A program made the position numbers and the translations under genes. Positions 1 through 6,594 of a stretch of DNA of 7,352 nt are shown here, piece by piece. The notes beneath the pieces are model-generated. The model saw only the letters and a list, made by a program, of their open reading frames with translations, did not search any database and was not told where the DNA came from. The DNA lies in NCBI GenBank assembly GCA_015654605.1, contig JAATGO010000344.1, positions 1 to 7,352 on the forward strand. Reading direction: 5' to 3'. The DNA is from Betaproteobacteria bacterium. Lineage in GTDB: Bacteria; Pseudomonadota; Gammaproteobacteria; Burkholderiales; Burkholderiaceae. Positions within the stretch are counted from its first letter, which is position 1. Every line of letters starts with the position of its first letter.

Positions 1-451
1 GAAATAGGGTGCCTTGCATGGCAATCGTTAGTACTAAAAATAGCATGAGCGTCATGGATATCGCTAGAGCTAATGTCAAACCGTTGCGTTGGTAAAAAAA
101 TCCTAGAGGTTTTGGCCAGGCATAGTCAACATAAGTCTCGGCTCTTACCTTGGCCATGGCTTTGGGCACATTGACGGCAAATTCGTGCGGCGTAGCATAT
201 TGGCAAGCATGTAGACAGGCACCACAGTTATGGCATAGATTGGCCAGGTAATGCATATCCGCTTTGCCAAATTCGAGTCGGCGTGTCATTGCGGGGAAAA
301 CAGCACAAAAACCTTCGCAATAACGGCAAGCATTGCAAATGTGCATTTGTCGTCCTACTTCGACCTCGTTTTCACTGAGAATAGGAATCACCACACGGCT
401 TCCATTAGCTTGTGCTCGATCCTCATCTGGCAATGGTTCAGGAATATGCAT
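1..451 (-). CDS. tcuB: TcuB, tricarballylate-utilisation iron-sulfur membrane protein (3' end beyond window)
   Basis: This is the N-terminal 150 residues of a TcuB/CitB-type protein; the C-terminus lies beyond the left edge. In the known family TcuB takes electrons from the reduced flavin of TcuA and passes them to the membrane electron pool, so that TcuA can keep oxidising tricarballylate. Two cysteine clusters of the form CxxCxxCxxxC are visible, at residues 39-49 ([11 protein letters not shown]) and 73-83 ([11 protein letters not shown]), each able to bind a 4Fe-4S centre. A hydrophobic stretch from about residue 126 to 148 is the first of several expected membrane helices. I chose the ATG at 451 because AAGGAAG lies about 6 bases upstream and because residues 1-38 lead straight into the first cluster. 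The start lies inside the end of tcuA, overlapping it by 14 bases, so the two are probably translationally coupled. The family assignment is confident; the full length cannot be judged here. Confidence 0.9.
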   Translation of the reverse strand, partial: MHIPEPLPDEDRAQANGSRVVIPILSENEVEVGRQMHICNACRYCEGFCAVFPAMTRRLEFGKADMHYLANLCHNCGACLHACQYATPHEFAVNVPKAMAKVRAETYVDYAWPKPLGFFYQRNGLTLALAISMTLMLFLVLTIAMQGTLF

Positions 452-1844
452 GACTGGCTTCCTTTTTTGCGGCGATGGCAGCCTGTGTTCCTGCAATACG
501 GCCAAATGCTGTCCCGATGGCCATGCCAACACCAGCGGTATACCCCTTACCCAAAACATTACCAGCCATCATTTCTCCTGCTACAAATAGGTTAGGGCTG
601 GCGTGTCCATTAAAATGTACTGCGCTTTGGTCATTTACTTTTAAACCAAGATAGGTAAATGTGACACCGGGTTTGAGTGCATAACCATAGAACGGTGGGT
701 GATCAATAGGACGTGCCCAATGCGTCTTGGCTGGTGTAATACCCAAGGTATGGCAGTCGTCAAGTGTGGTATGGTCAAAGTGGCCTCCAGAACAGGCTGC
801 GTTATAGTCCGCTACGGTTTTTACGAAGGGGGCTACCGGTAAGTTTAGTTTTTCTGCCAGTTCGCTTAAAGTATGGGCAGTGATCCCAGGAAAGACTGGC
901 GGCATGAAACTACCAATTGCTTTTTGATCAATGATGGAATACCCAATTTGGCCAGGCTGCTGAGCAACTAGACGTCCCCAGATGGCATATCGTTTGGGCC
1001 AAAAATCCTCACCTTCATCGTAGAAGCGTTGGCTGTTACGATTAACGACAATACCTAAAGAGACACAATCAATGCGCGTGCAGATACCTCCATCGTAAAG
1101 AGGAGCTCTAGCATCGATGGCAACCATGTGTGCTTGTGTCGGGTCACCAATGGCATCGGCACCACTATCAATCATATATTTCAGCAGCACACCCTCATTG
1201 AATCGAGTACCTCGGATCAAGAAGTTATCGGAAGGCCATTCTCCACGTTCATTTTGACCCCAGGCCTCGCGCAACCAATCACGGTTTGACTCAAAACCGC
1301 CGGCTGCCAGGACGCATGCTTTAGCCTCAAGGCGTTCCCCCTGTTTTGTGTGGGCCGCGACGAATCGCATGCCATCAAGTTCAATGGCAACTACGGGAGC
1401 ATCATAGCGGATATCAACTCCCAAACGCTCTGCGCTGCGAAAATAGGCGTTGACCAAGGCTTTCCCTCCGCCCATGAAAAAAGCGTTGGTACGTGCAACA
1501 TGTAATGCCCCTGAAAGTGGTGGTTGAAAATGAACCCCGTGTTTGCGCATCCAGTCACGGCAAGTGGACGATGCACGGATGGTTAGGCGTGCAAGATGTT
1601 CGTTGGTAAGGCCGCCTGTTACCTTGAGCAAATCATTCCAGTATTCTTCCTCTGAATAGGCTTCGATGAGCACATCTTGTGGAGCATCATGCATGCAGCG
1701 CAGGTTTCGAGTATGTTGCGAATTTCCTCCACGCCATTCACGCGGAGAAGATTCGAGCATTAATACCGATGCGCCCGCTTCGCGTGCCATCAACGCAGCG
1801 CAAAGCGCTGCATTGCCACCACCAACGACTAAAACATCGACCAT
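438..1844 (-). CDS. tcuA: TcuA, FAD-dependent tricarballylate dehydrogenase
   Basis: This 468-residue flavoprotein belongs to the fumarate reductase/succinate dehydrogenase flavoprotein superfamily. Its length agrees with TcuA of Salmonella (about 467), which oxidises tricarballylate to cis-aconitate so that the product can enter the TCA cycle. The N-terminus is a Rossmann FAD-binding motif (VVGGGNAAL, residues 6-14) ending with an acidic residue at E31. It is followed by [10 protein letters not shown] (38-47), a typical flavin/substrate-side segment of this family. The C-terminal FAD-capping segment GEMMAGN...[13 protein letters not shown] occupies about 423-444. There is no signal peptide, so it is cytoplasmic. 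The ATG at 1844 has a strong GGAGGT ribosome binding site 5 bases upstream. It overlaps tcuB by 14 bases at its 3' end and lies 77 bases downstream of tcuR, matching the known tcuRAB order. Close paralogues act on other carboxylates (some annotated for citrate use), so the substrate is inferred from family and context. Confidence 0.92.
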   Translation of the reverse strand: MVDVLVVGGGNAALCAALMAREAGASVLMLESSPREWRGGNSQHTRNLRCMHDAPQDVLIEAYSEEEYWNDLLKVTGGLTNEHLARLTIRASSTCRDWMRKHGVHFQPPLSGALHVARTNAFFMGGGKALVNAYFRSAERLGVDIRYDAPVVAIELDGMRFVAAHTKQGERLEAKACVLAAGGFESNRDWLREAWGQNERGEWPSDNFLIRGTRFNEGVLLKYMIDSGADAIGDPTQAHMVAIDARAPLYDGGICTRIDCVSLGIVVNRNSQRFYDEGEDFWPKRYAIWGRLVAQQPGQIGYSIIDQKAIGSFMPPVFPGITAHTLSELAEKLNLPVAPFVKTVADYNAACSGGHFDHTTLDDCHTLGITPAKTHWARPIDHPPFYGYALKPGVTFTYLGLKVNDQSAVHFNGHASPNLFVAGEMMAGNVLGKGYTAGVGMAIGTAFGRIAGTQAAIAAKKEASHAYS

Positions 1845-1849
1845 GACCT

Positions 1850-1855
1850 ACCTCC
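1850..1855 (-). promoter_or_regulatory. Ribosome binding site of tcuA
   Basis: GGAGGT on the minus strand, extended to GGGAGGT, lies 5 bases before the tcuA ATG at 1844. It is the best Shine-Dalgarno match in the window and fixes the tcuA start. Confidence 0.8.
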
Positions 1856-1869
1856 CGGTTATGGGGCGC

Positions 1870-1875
1870 AGTATA
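1870..1875 (-). promoter_or_regulatory. Candidate -10 box of a tcuA promoter
   Basis: TATACT on the minus strand matches five of six bases of the sigma-70 -10 consensus and lies about 25 bases upstream of the tcuA start, inside the 77-base tcuR-tcuA gap. No good -35 box is visible 16-18 bases further upstream (the sequence there is TACCAG or similar). This would suit a promoter that needs an activator such as TcuR, but the weak -35 equally makes the call uncertain. I could not identify a LysR T-N11-A box with confidence. Confidence 0.4.
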
Positions 1876-1921
1876 GGGGAGTAGAATGAAGACTGGTAGA
1901 CGGGAAATCAGCAAGACATGT

Positions 1922-2848
1922 TCAGGAATTGTGAAGACTTGCGCCCAGCCATTGTGATTGTGTGACCAAATTGTGGGTAACTTGGCGTAAAACAAGCTTA
2001 GCTGCCAATGCGGCAGGGGATAGTTCTGCTTCTGGCACACTTGCCAAGATGTTGTGTCGTCGGCAGCGCGTGTCTATGATGGGGATGAGTTTGACAGTAC
2101 CAGGAGTGAGTCCTGTGGTAGCAGCACTGGCTTGTATCGTCGCAGCAAAACCGCTACTCACCATATCCATAAGAATCGCCAGGCCATCAATGTCTGCAAC
2201 GATATTTGGTTCACAACGCACGTTGGCAAATGCATTCATCACAATGGCACGTAAGCCATGCATGCCACTGGGCATGACAAGCGGAACATTTCCAAGTTGC
2301 GCAAGGCGCACTTTCTTGGCTACTGGCATGCTTGGTAGTTCGGCAGATCCAATCAAGAATAAATCTTCATCCAGTAATGGCATTGTGCTGAAGCGTTGTC
2401 CAGGCTTCGTTTCAAATAAAATAGCCATATCCAGTTGCCTAGAATTCAGAAGCGAGGCAAGATTTCCAGATAAGCTTTCTACCAAACGAAGGTGGATATC
2501 TGGATAACGTTCCTGCAACGCACGCATAAATGGTACTGCCAGTATTGATGCAGTAGACGGTGCCATGCCGATACTGACTTGTCCTGATAGGCGAGCTTGC
2601 TGCGCTGCACGCACGGCTTCCTCTGCATGGCGTAGGGCGAGTTGAGCATGCCGAAAAAAAGCCAGACCGGCTTCTGTAGGGGTGACTCCTGTCGAAGTAC
2701 GTTTAAGTAGGCGAGCAGAAAGCTCTCCTTCCAGACGACTTATTTGTTGACTCAGCGTCGATGTGACAACACCCATATCTACAGCGGCTTTCCCCATGCT
2801 GCCAAGTTCGATCACACGTATGAAGTATTTGAGCTGTCTTATTTCCAT
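1922..2848 (-). CDS. tcuR: LysR-type transcriptional regulator, probable TcuR
   Basis: This 308-residue protein has the layout of a LysR-type regulator: an N-terminal winged helix-turn-helix over about residues 1-60 (starting MEIRQLKYF, with the recognition region around STLSQQISRLEGEL), a linker helix to about 85, and a two-lobed effector-binding domain to the end. Length is normal for the family. In Salmonella, TcuR activates tcuABC in response to tricarballylate. The same role is inferred here because the gene directly precedes tcuA in the same orientation. I chose the ATG at 2848 because family members begin MEIRQLKYF or similar. An in-frame TTG at 2860 would add four residues. Neither start has a clear ribosome binding site, which suggests low expression, as is common for regulators. 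The LysR class is certain; the TcuR name rests on position and on resemblance of the N-terminus to the TcuR/Nac-like subgroup as I recall it. Confidence 0.85.
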   Translation of the reverse strand: MEIRQLKYFIRVIELGSMGKAAVDMGVVTSTLSQQISRLEGELSARLLKRTSTGVTPTEAGLAFFRHAQLALRHAEEAVRAAQQARLSGQVSIGMAPSTASILAVPFMRALQERYPDIHLRLVESLSGNLASLLNSRQLDMAILFETKPGQRFSTMPLLDEDLFLIGSAELPSMPVAKKVRLAQLGNVPLVMPSGMHGLRAIVMNAFANVRCEPNIVADIDGLAILMDMVSSGFAATIQASAATTGLTPGTVKLIPIIDTRCRRHNILASVPEAELSPAALAAKLVLRQVTHNLVTQSQWLGASLHNS

Positions 2849-2945
2849 ATTAGAGATCAATGGTGTTGAAATTGGATAATATCATGATGAAATACTAAGA
2901 GAGTGATTCTAGTACATTGACCACAAATAGCGTCTGAGCATTAAG

Positions 2946-2960
2946 AACTAATCATTAGTT
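2946..2960. promoter_or_regulatory. Perfect 15-base palindrome upstream of tcuR, possible operator
   Basis: AACTAAT-C-ATTAGTT is an uninterrupted inverted repeat of two 7-base arms around a single C, about 100 bases upstream of the tcuR start. A dimeric regulator could bind it: either TcuR autoregulating, or another factor. It lacks a following T-run and is AT-rich, so it is unlikely to be a terminator. Function is inferred from symmetry and position only. Confidence 0.35.
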
Positions 2961-2975
2961 TGTGAAACGTTCGAA

Positions 2976-2991
2976 AAACTACCAAACTACC
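2976..2991. repeat. Tandem duplication of an 8-base unit
   Basis: AAACTACC occurs twice back to back and is followed by the related ACTAACC. It lies just left of the reductase remnant. It may simply be a slippage or repair footprint at a rearrangement junction. Confidence 0.5.
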
Positions 2992-2999
2992 ACTAACCA

Positions 3000-3113
3000 A
3001 TTGAAATTTTTTCAGCTATCATCGCCGGTTTTGGACTGGATGATTGCCCCGGTTACGCCTGTTGGCTTGAACCTCAGGAATGGCTAGGCAGCCCATTGGC
3101 AAAGAAGTATCCA
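3000..3113 (+). pseudogene. Fragment of a molybdopterin S/N-oxide reductase (BisC/TorA/DmsA type)
   Basis: Reading the plus strand from 3000 gives about 38 codons that look like a conserved piece of the large molybdoenzyme family: IEIFSAIIAGFG, then DDCPGY, then WLEPQEWLGSPLAKKYP. In intact BisC/TorA/DmsA-type reductases the pattern IxxxSxxxAGFxxxDCPGHPxWxEPxEW...KYP precedes the final cofactor-binding domain, and KYP is normally followed by L-H-L. Here the resemblance stops after KKYP. An in-frame TAA at 2994-2996 lies just upstream, and there is no start codon or ribosome binding site. The fragment is therefore an internal scrap of a gene that is normally about 750-800 codons long. It is the only plus-strand coding signal in the window and sits tail to tail with the exporter gene, 18 bases from its stop. 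The family call is from memory of the motif and needs a database search. Confidence 0.65.
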
Positions 3114-3131
3114 AAGATTGAAGGCATGGGA

Positions 3132-4007
3132 TTAGCGGGATGTCGATTCAATGCCCGGCTGCAAATTTTTGTAATCCCTATTGGGATAATGACTTTTTTC
3201 ACTCACACTATGCGAAAACCTGTCATAGCTAGTCTGTATGATAATGCCAATTGCCAGCAAAGATAGCGTCGCTATCGCAACCCAACGGTATACGAAAGGA
3301 GGGGCGACTCTAAATGCCCAGGTTCCCAAGCCGGTTCCGATTGCGAGAAATGGAAACATGGCAATGATGAGAATAAACGTATGCAAAGTTGTCGCTCCTT
3401 GATACACAACACTGGCAAGAGAAACCGCCCCCTGCAACATGAATATGCACGTCATAGTGGCGCGTGCTGTTTGCGGTGTATAGGGGCCACTAAGAAAATA
3501 TACGATCAATGGAGCTCCACCCATTGCAGAAAAGCCATTGAGTAAGCCTGATAATGTACCGACAGAAGCTATGATAAATGAATCTGGAGATTTTTTGAAT
3601 CGCCAGCCAGCTGTTAAGCAGAATACGGCGATAAGTATGATAACTCCCATAATAAGCTTAGCTGCCTGAGGCGACATATTTACCAGCAAAATACTTCCTA
3701 AAATTGAAGCAAGCGAACCAGCCAAGCATAACGGTATTATCGATTTCGTATCGATATATTCCCAATCTGAGCTTAATGTTTGTAGGCCGGACAGAACCTG
3801 AAATCCCATTACTACAGAAGCAGCTTCCAACGGTGCCATGAATAATGACAAAATGGGTACCGCAAACAACGCTGAGCCAAATCCCGTAAATCCACGAAGT
3901 ACCCCAGAACATAAGACTGATATGAGAAGAATAAAAAGAGAAGATACCGATGGAAGTGATGAGAAAAGCAATGAGAAATGATTAGTAGTGAAAAGAGCGG
4001 AGATCAA
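3132..4007 (-). CDS. TauE/SafE (TSUP) family membrane exporter
   Basis: This 291-residue, strongly hydrophobic protein belongs to the TauE/SafE/TSUP family, whose characterised members export sulfite, sulfoacetate or related organosulfur anions across the inner membrane. The two-fold repeat of the family is clear: repeat 1 has RGFTGFGSALFAVP at residues 38-51, and repeat 2 has SGLLNGFSAMGGAP at 153-166. Each is followed by a membrane helix, with about eight helices overall. The C-terminal 35 or so residues are hydrophilic and probably cytoplasmic. The start is a TTG at 4007 overlapping the TGA stop of ATPase B. AAGGAG lies 8 bases upstream, no ATG precedes the first family motif, and the next in-frame ATG (codon 57) is beyond it. 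Translation is therefore probably coupled to ATPase B. Being last in an importer operon, it may remove a product or counter-ion of the imported compound. The substrate is not determined by the sequence. Confidence 0.88.
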   Translation of the reverse strand: MISALFTTNHFSLLFSSLPSVSSLFILLISVLCSGVLRGFTGFGSALFAVPILSLFMAPLEAASVVMGFQVLSGLQTLSSDWEYIDTKSIIPLCLAGSLASILGSILLVNMSPQAAKLIMGVIILIAVFCLTAGWRFKKSPDSFIIASVGTLSGLLNGFSAMGGAPLIVYFLSGPYTPQTARATMTCIFMLQGAVSLASVVYQGATTLHTFILIIAMFPFLAIGTGLGTWAFRVAPPFVYRWVAIATLSLLAIGIIIQTSYDRFSHSVSEKSHYPNRDYKNLQPGIESTSR

Positions 4008-4891
4008 TCGATGCGCTCCTTCTGCATTCCCATGCCTTTTAGCATAACAGCCGCCTTCTTTGTTCCTTCAAATGATTTTAATGCCTCAATGTACAGAATT
4101 TTTACAATATTTTTCTTTATCTCGTTGGCGCGATCATTTTTGAACAGGTCGGCGATTGTCCTAGGACGTGGAATATCTATTTCAATAATTTCAGCAACAG
4201 ACATCGGTTTGTTACTCATGATCACAATTCGGTCTGCCAATAAAATAGCCTCATCTATATCTGTTGTGATAAACAAAGCAGTACGTCGTCCTTCTTCAAA
4301 CATTTTTGCAAAGTGTTCTTGCATCAATGTTCTTGTCATTGCATCAAGTCCACGAAAAGGTTCATCAAGAATAAATAACTCCGGTTCATTGACTAAAGCT
4401 CGAACCATCTCCAATCTACGTTGCATTCCACCAGATAACGCAAGTGGAAATTTATCTTTAAACTGAAAAAGACCAACTCGCTCCAAAAGATTAAAAGCCA
4501 TATTTTTAGTTTTGGTATTAATATTTCCAGAGGCACGAAGACCGAACAACGCATTTTCTTCGTTACTCATCCATGGAAATAGGGCGCTTTCCTGAAAAAC
4601 CATGAGCCGATCATTTCCTGGGCCTTTGACATGCCGTCCATTGATACGTATACGTCCATCATCTGGAGTTAAATATCCGGCAATTAACTTGGCAAGTGTA
4701 CTTTTTCCACAACCAGAGGGGCCTATCACAACAGTGAGTTTACCTTCCGTAATCTGCAAACTACAACCCGCAATAATATTTTCACGTTTATTCCCGCGTC
4801 CGAACGAATGGTATAGCGCGGCAATTTCTACCCCCCCCCCATGAGCCAACCGATGTAAGTCACTTCCGGCAGAGTTATTCTGACTTTCCAT
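4004..4891 (-). CDS. NitT/TauT-family ABC transporter ATP-binding protein (ATPase B), H-loop histidine missing
   Basis: This 295-residue nucleotide-binding protein is of the SsuB/TauB/NrtD type. It would sit on the cytoplasmic face of the membrane and power import through the permeases. Visible motifs are Walker A GPSGCGKST (57-65), Q-loop Q100, signature LSGGM (152-156), Walker B LFILDE (172-177, catalytic E177) and D-loop GLD (181-183). The switch position reads ITTD: the histidine normally found there is T210 (codon 4262-4264, ACA). The upstream paralogue keeps its histidine but has a changed signature. A run of ten G at codons 18-21 sits before the conserved domain. The ATG at 4891 follows the permease 2 stop after 2 bases and has AAGGGA 5 bases upstream. 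The tail beyond about residue 235 is longer than in a minimal SsuB. The exporter TTG start overlaps its stop codon. Family is sure; substrate unknown. Confidence 0.9.
   Translation of the reverse strand: MESQNNSAGSDLHRLAHGGGVEIAALYHSFGRGNKRENIIAGCSLQITEGKLTVVIGPSGCGKSTLAKLIAGYLTPDDGRIRINGRHVKGPGNDRLMVFQESALFPWMSNEENALFGLRASGNINTKTKNMAFNLLERVGLFQFKDKFPLALSGGMQRRLEMVRALVNEPELFILDEPFRGLDAMTRTLMQEHFAKMFEEGRRTALFITTDIDEAILLADRIVIMSNKPMSVAEIIEIDIPRPRTIADLFKNDRANEIKKNIVKILYIEALKSFEGTKKAAVMLKGMGMQKERID
4016..4021 (-). promoter_or_regulatory. Ribosome binding site for the TTG start of the exporter gene
   Basis: AAGGAG on the minus strand lies inside the last codons of ATPase B and 8 bases before the TTG at 4007. 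It is the main reason to accept a TTG start, since no ATG is available before the conserved part of the exporter. Confidence 0.75.
4831..4840 (-). repeat. Ten-base homopolymer G tract within the ATPase B reading frame
   Basis: The coding strand has ten consecutive G residues (C on the plus strand) spanning codons 18-21 of ATPase B, read as Gly-Gly-Gly-Val. Loss of one G puts a TAG directly after the tract. Gain of one G gives a TAA about 13 codons later. No usable start codon lies between the tract and the Walker A motif. The tract is therefore placed where slippage would switch the gene off, although a sequencing artefact at the homopolymer is possible. Confidence 0.85.
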
Positions 4892-4893
4892 TT

Positions 4894-5736
4894 TTATCCC
4901 TTAGTGACCCATGGCGTTAAAAAACTTCCCAATTTTCTTAATAGACTGCTCGATATATATCCCGCTATGCCGATAGATAACATCGCCACGAAAATCCTTT
5001 CATGATTGCCTGCTGTATAGGCATTCCACATGAAAATACCAAGACCAGTTGCACTATCTCCACCGTTACTACCCGAAATGAGTTCAGCGGCAACTACTAC
5101 TTCCCATGTAATTCCCATGCCAATGGAGGCACCAGTAATAATACTCGGAAGGCTGGCGGGTAAAACAATTCGACGAAATACATACCAGCGGCCAGCCCCC
5201 ATCGACAAAGCAGACTGAACTAGGGCAACGTCTATTTGCCGAGCACCGTTATAGGTATTAAGTGCAATGGTATAAAATGCACCGAGAAAAATGACAAAAA
5301 TAATGGATAACTCTTGAGTTGGCCAAAAAATAATGGCAGCGGGAACCCAAGCAATAGGTGGTATTGGACGAAGTATTTCAAAAAGTGGAAACAATATGCC
5401 CCGAACCAAACGATTCGTTGCAAATAGTAAGCCAAGTGGGATTGCTAATAGGGCGGCGCATGTGAAGCCTAAAAGAACGCGCTCTAGACTTAATGCCCAA
5501 GATGACCAATAAGTTACCTCTGGCAACAGAGTAGACCATTCTATAAATATTAACGAAGGAGCAGGGAATACACCAACGATGGGAACTGTAAAACCAAAAA
5601 TCTGAGGGCAACGTGCAATGAGTTCCCATATAATGGTAGCAATCACGAGAGACACTACTCCTCTTGCTTTCGAGGATAACGTTATCGTTGCACCAGTTGT
5701 GCGTACAGTTCTTAAGTGCTGGATTAATGAGCTCAT
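4894..5736 (-). CDS. NitT/TauT-family ABC transporter permease (permease 2)
   Basis: This 280-residue inner-membrane protein is of the SsuC/TauC/NrtB type, with about six membrane helices; the first spans roughly residues 26-41. The cytoplasmic coupling (EAA) loop that docks on the ATPase is at about 174-193 (QSALSMGAG...RRIVLP). The segment LFPLFEILRPIPP at 115-127 is nearly identical to one in permease 1, showing that the two are paralogues. A longer open frame runs upstream to 5895, but those extra 53 codons lie wholly inside ATPase A and are not permease-like. I therefore start at the ATG at 5736, which overlaps the ATPase A stop in an ATGA arrangement typical of translational coupling. 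The local ribosome binding site is weak (GGAATAAGAGA), consistent with coupling. It is followed by ATPase B after 2 bases. Length is normal for the family. Confidence 0.9.
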   Translation of the reverse strand: MSSLIQHLRTVRTTGATITLSSKARGVVSLVIATIIWELIARCPQIFGFTVPIVGVFPAPSLIFIEWSTLLPEVTYWSSWALSLERVLLGFTCAALLAIPLGLLFATNRLVRGILFPLFEILRPIPPIAWVPAAIIFWPTQELSIIFVIFLGAFYTIALNTYNGARQIDVALVQSALSMGAGRWYVFRRIVLPASLPSIITGASIGMGITWEVVVAAELISGSNGGDSATGLGIFMWNAYTAGNHERIFVAMLSIGIAGYISSSLLRKLGSFLTPWVTKG

Positions 5737-6593
5737 TCTCTTATTCCATTCATACCAGTCGTAAAAGCCTTGTTGGCTTCTATTTGTACCGCATCTAGTG
5801 CTGTTTCCACGTAGTGTCTGAATAATGGACTCGTCGTAAATCCCATTTGACGGGGATGAGGCGCATCTATAGCAAACTGTAAAGTAGGACGGCATGGTCT
5901 AGCTGACATTACGACAACACGGTGACCTAAAAAGACAGCTTCTTCTATATCATGCGTAATAAAAAGAATCGTGACAGGTCGTTGAGCATGCATTTCCAAC
6001 AAGGCTTCATGCATCATTAATCTTGTTAATGGATCCAAAGCTCTATATGGTTCATCTAGTAGTAGCACTGCAGGATCATTCATCATCGCTCGGACGATTT
6101 CCACACGTCGACGTAGACCGGATGAAATTTGATTTGGATATGCATTTTCCAATCCAGTCAAACCAGCATCTGCCATAAGAGACTGTGCTTTATCGATTGC
6201 TTTTTTTCGTGTCATAGCATGTTGGGCAAGAGGACCAAAAATTACATTTTGTAAAATAGTCTTCCAGGGAAATAGAGCGCCATTTTGAAATACAACAACA
6301 CGATCAGGGCCAGGCTGGGCATGCTTATTATGTGAGTTAGATAAAATTTTCCCATCAAGTTTAATTGTTCCGGCAGTAAGGTCATGAAATCCTGCAACTG
6401 CATTGAGCAATGTGGTTTTTCCACATCCAGAGGGGCCTACCACCATGCAGATTTCTCCAGCAGCAATATCAAGTGAACAGTGATCTACCGCTCTTGTGTG
6501 AGCTCTGTCTTTTGTTTCATATACTTTTACAGCATCAATAATTTCCAGATGTCCGATGGGAGGCTGGGAGGTATTTTTTTGGGTATCATTCAT
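5733..6593 (-). CDS. NitT/TauT-family ABC transporter ATP-binding protein (ATPase A), degenerate signature motif
   Basis: This 286-residue ATPase is paralogous to ATPase B and of the SsuB/TauB/NrtD type. Motifs present are Walker A GPSGCGKTT (53-61), Q-loop Q103, Walker B VLLLDE (176-181, catalytic E181), D-loop ALD (185-187) and the H-loop histidine H214 in ITHD. The ABC signature, usually LSGGM/Q, reads ISSGL at 156-160, with the first glycine replaced by S158 (codon 6120-6122, TCC). The ATG at 6593 was chosen because AAGGAG lies 9 bases upstream and the permease 1 stop is 1 base away. An in-frame ATG at 6617 would add eight residues but lacks a good ribosome binding site. Its stop overlaps the permease 2 start. 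It probably pairs with ATPase B rather than with itself, an inference from the complementary motif changes. Confidence 0.9.
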   Translation of the reverse strand: MNDTQKNTSQPPIGHLEIIDAVKVYETKDRAHTRAVDHCSLDIAAGEICMVVGPSGCGKTTLLNAVAGFHDLTAGTIKLDGKILSNSHNKHAQPGPDRVVVFQNGALFPWKTILQNVIFGPLAQHAMTRKKAIDKAQSLMADAGLTGLENAYPNQISSGLRRRVEIVRAMMNDPAVLLLDEPYRALDPLTRLMMHEALLEMHAQRPVTILFITHDIEEAVFLGHRVVVMSARPCRPTLQFAIDAPHPRQMGFTTSPLFRHYVETALDAVQIEANKAFTTGMNGIRE

Positions 6594-6594
6594 T

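Larger units (their letters stand above)
2849..3131. other. Non-coding region between the exporter operon and tcuR
   Basis: About 280 bases lie between the 3' end of the exporter gene and the start of tcuR. The part nearest tcuR is AT-rich and should hold its promoter, but I see only weak -10-like hexamers on the minus strand (TAGAAT at about 2901-2906, TATTAT near 2880) without matching -35 boxes. It also holds a perfect palindrome, an 8-base tandem duplication and a plus-strand reductase remnant, each listed separately. I found no convincing hairpin followed by a T-run, so no rho-independent terminator for the exporter operon is called. Confidence 0.6.

Noticed and set aside
251..595. Plus-strand open frame opposite the tcuB/tcuA junction
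   Set aside because: The minus strand here encodes the two iron-sulfur cysteine clusters of TcuB and the C-terminus of TcuA; the plus-strand reading has no supporting feature.
1962..2507. Long plus-strand open frame opposite tcuR
   Set aside because: It mirrors a clear LysR gene, shows no recognisable domain and has no independent start signals; it is a shadow frame.
2849..2860. TTG start for tcuR four codons upstream
   Set aside because: LysR relatives begin at the MEIRQLKYF position and the TTG has no ribosome binding site; it cannot be excluded but is less likely.
3014..3131. Rho-independent terminator after the exporter gene
   Set aside because: Short GC-rich stretches are present but none forms a clear stem followed by a T-run on the minus strand.
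3978..4466. Plus-strand open frame opposite ATPase B
   Set aside because: It is antisense to a protein with intact Walker A, signature and Walker B motifs and resembles no family I know.
5737..5895. N-terminal extension of permease 2 by 53 codons to an upstream start
   Set aside because: It lies wholly inside ATPase A, the residues are not permease-like, and the ATG at 5736 overlapping the ATPase A stop gives the normal family length.
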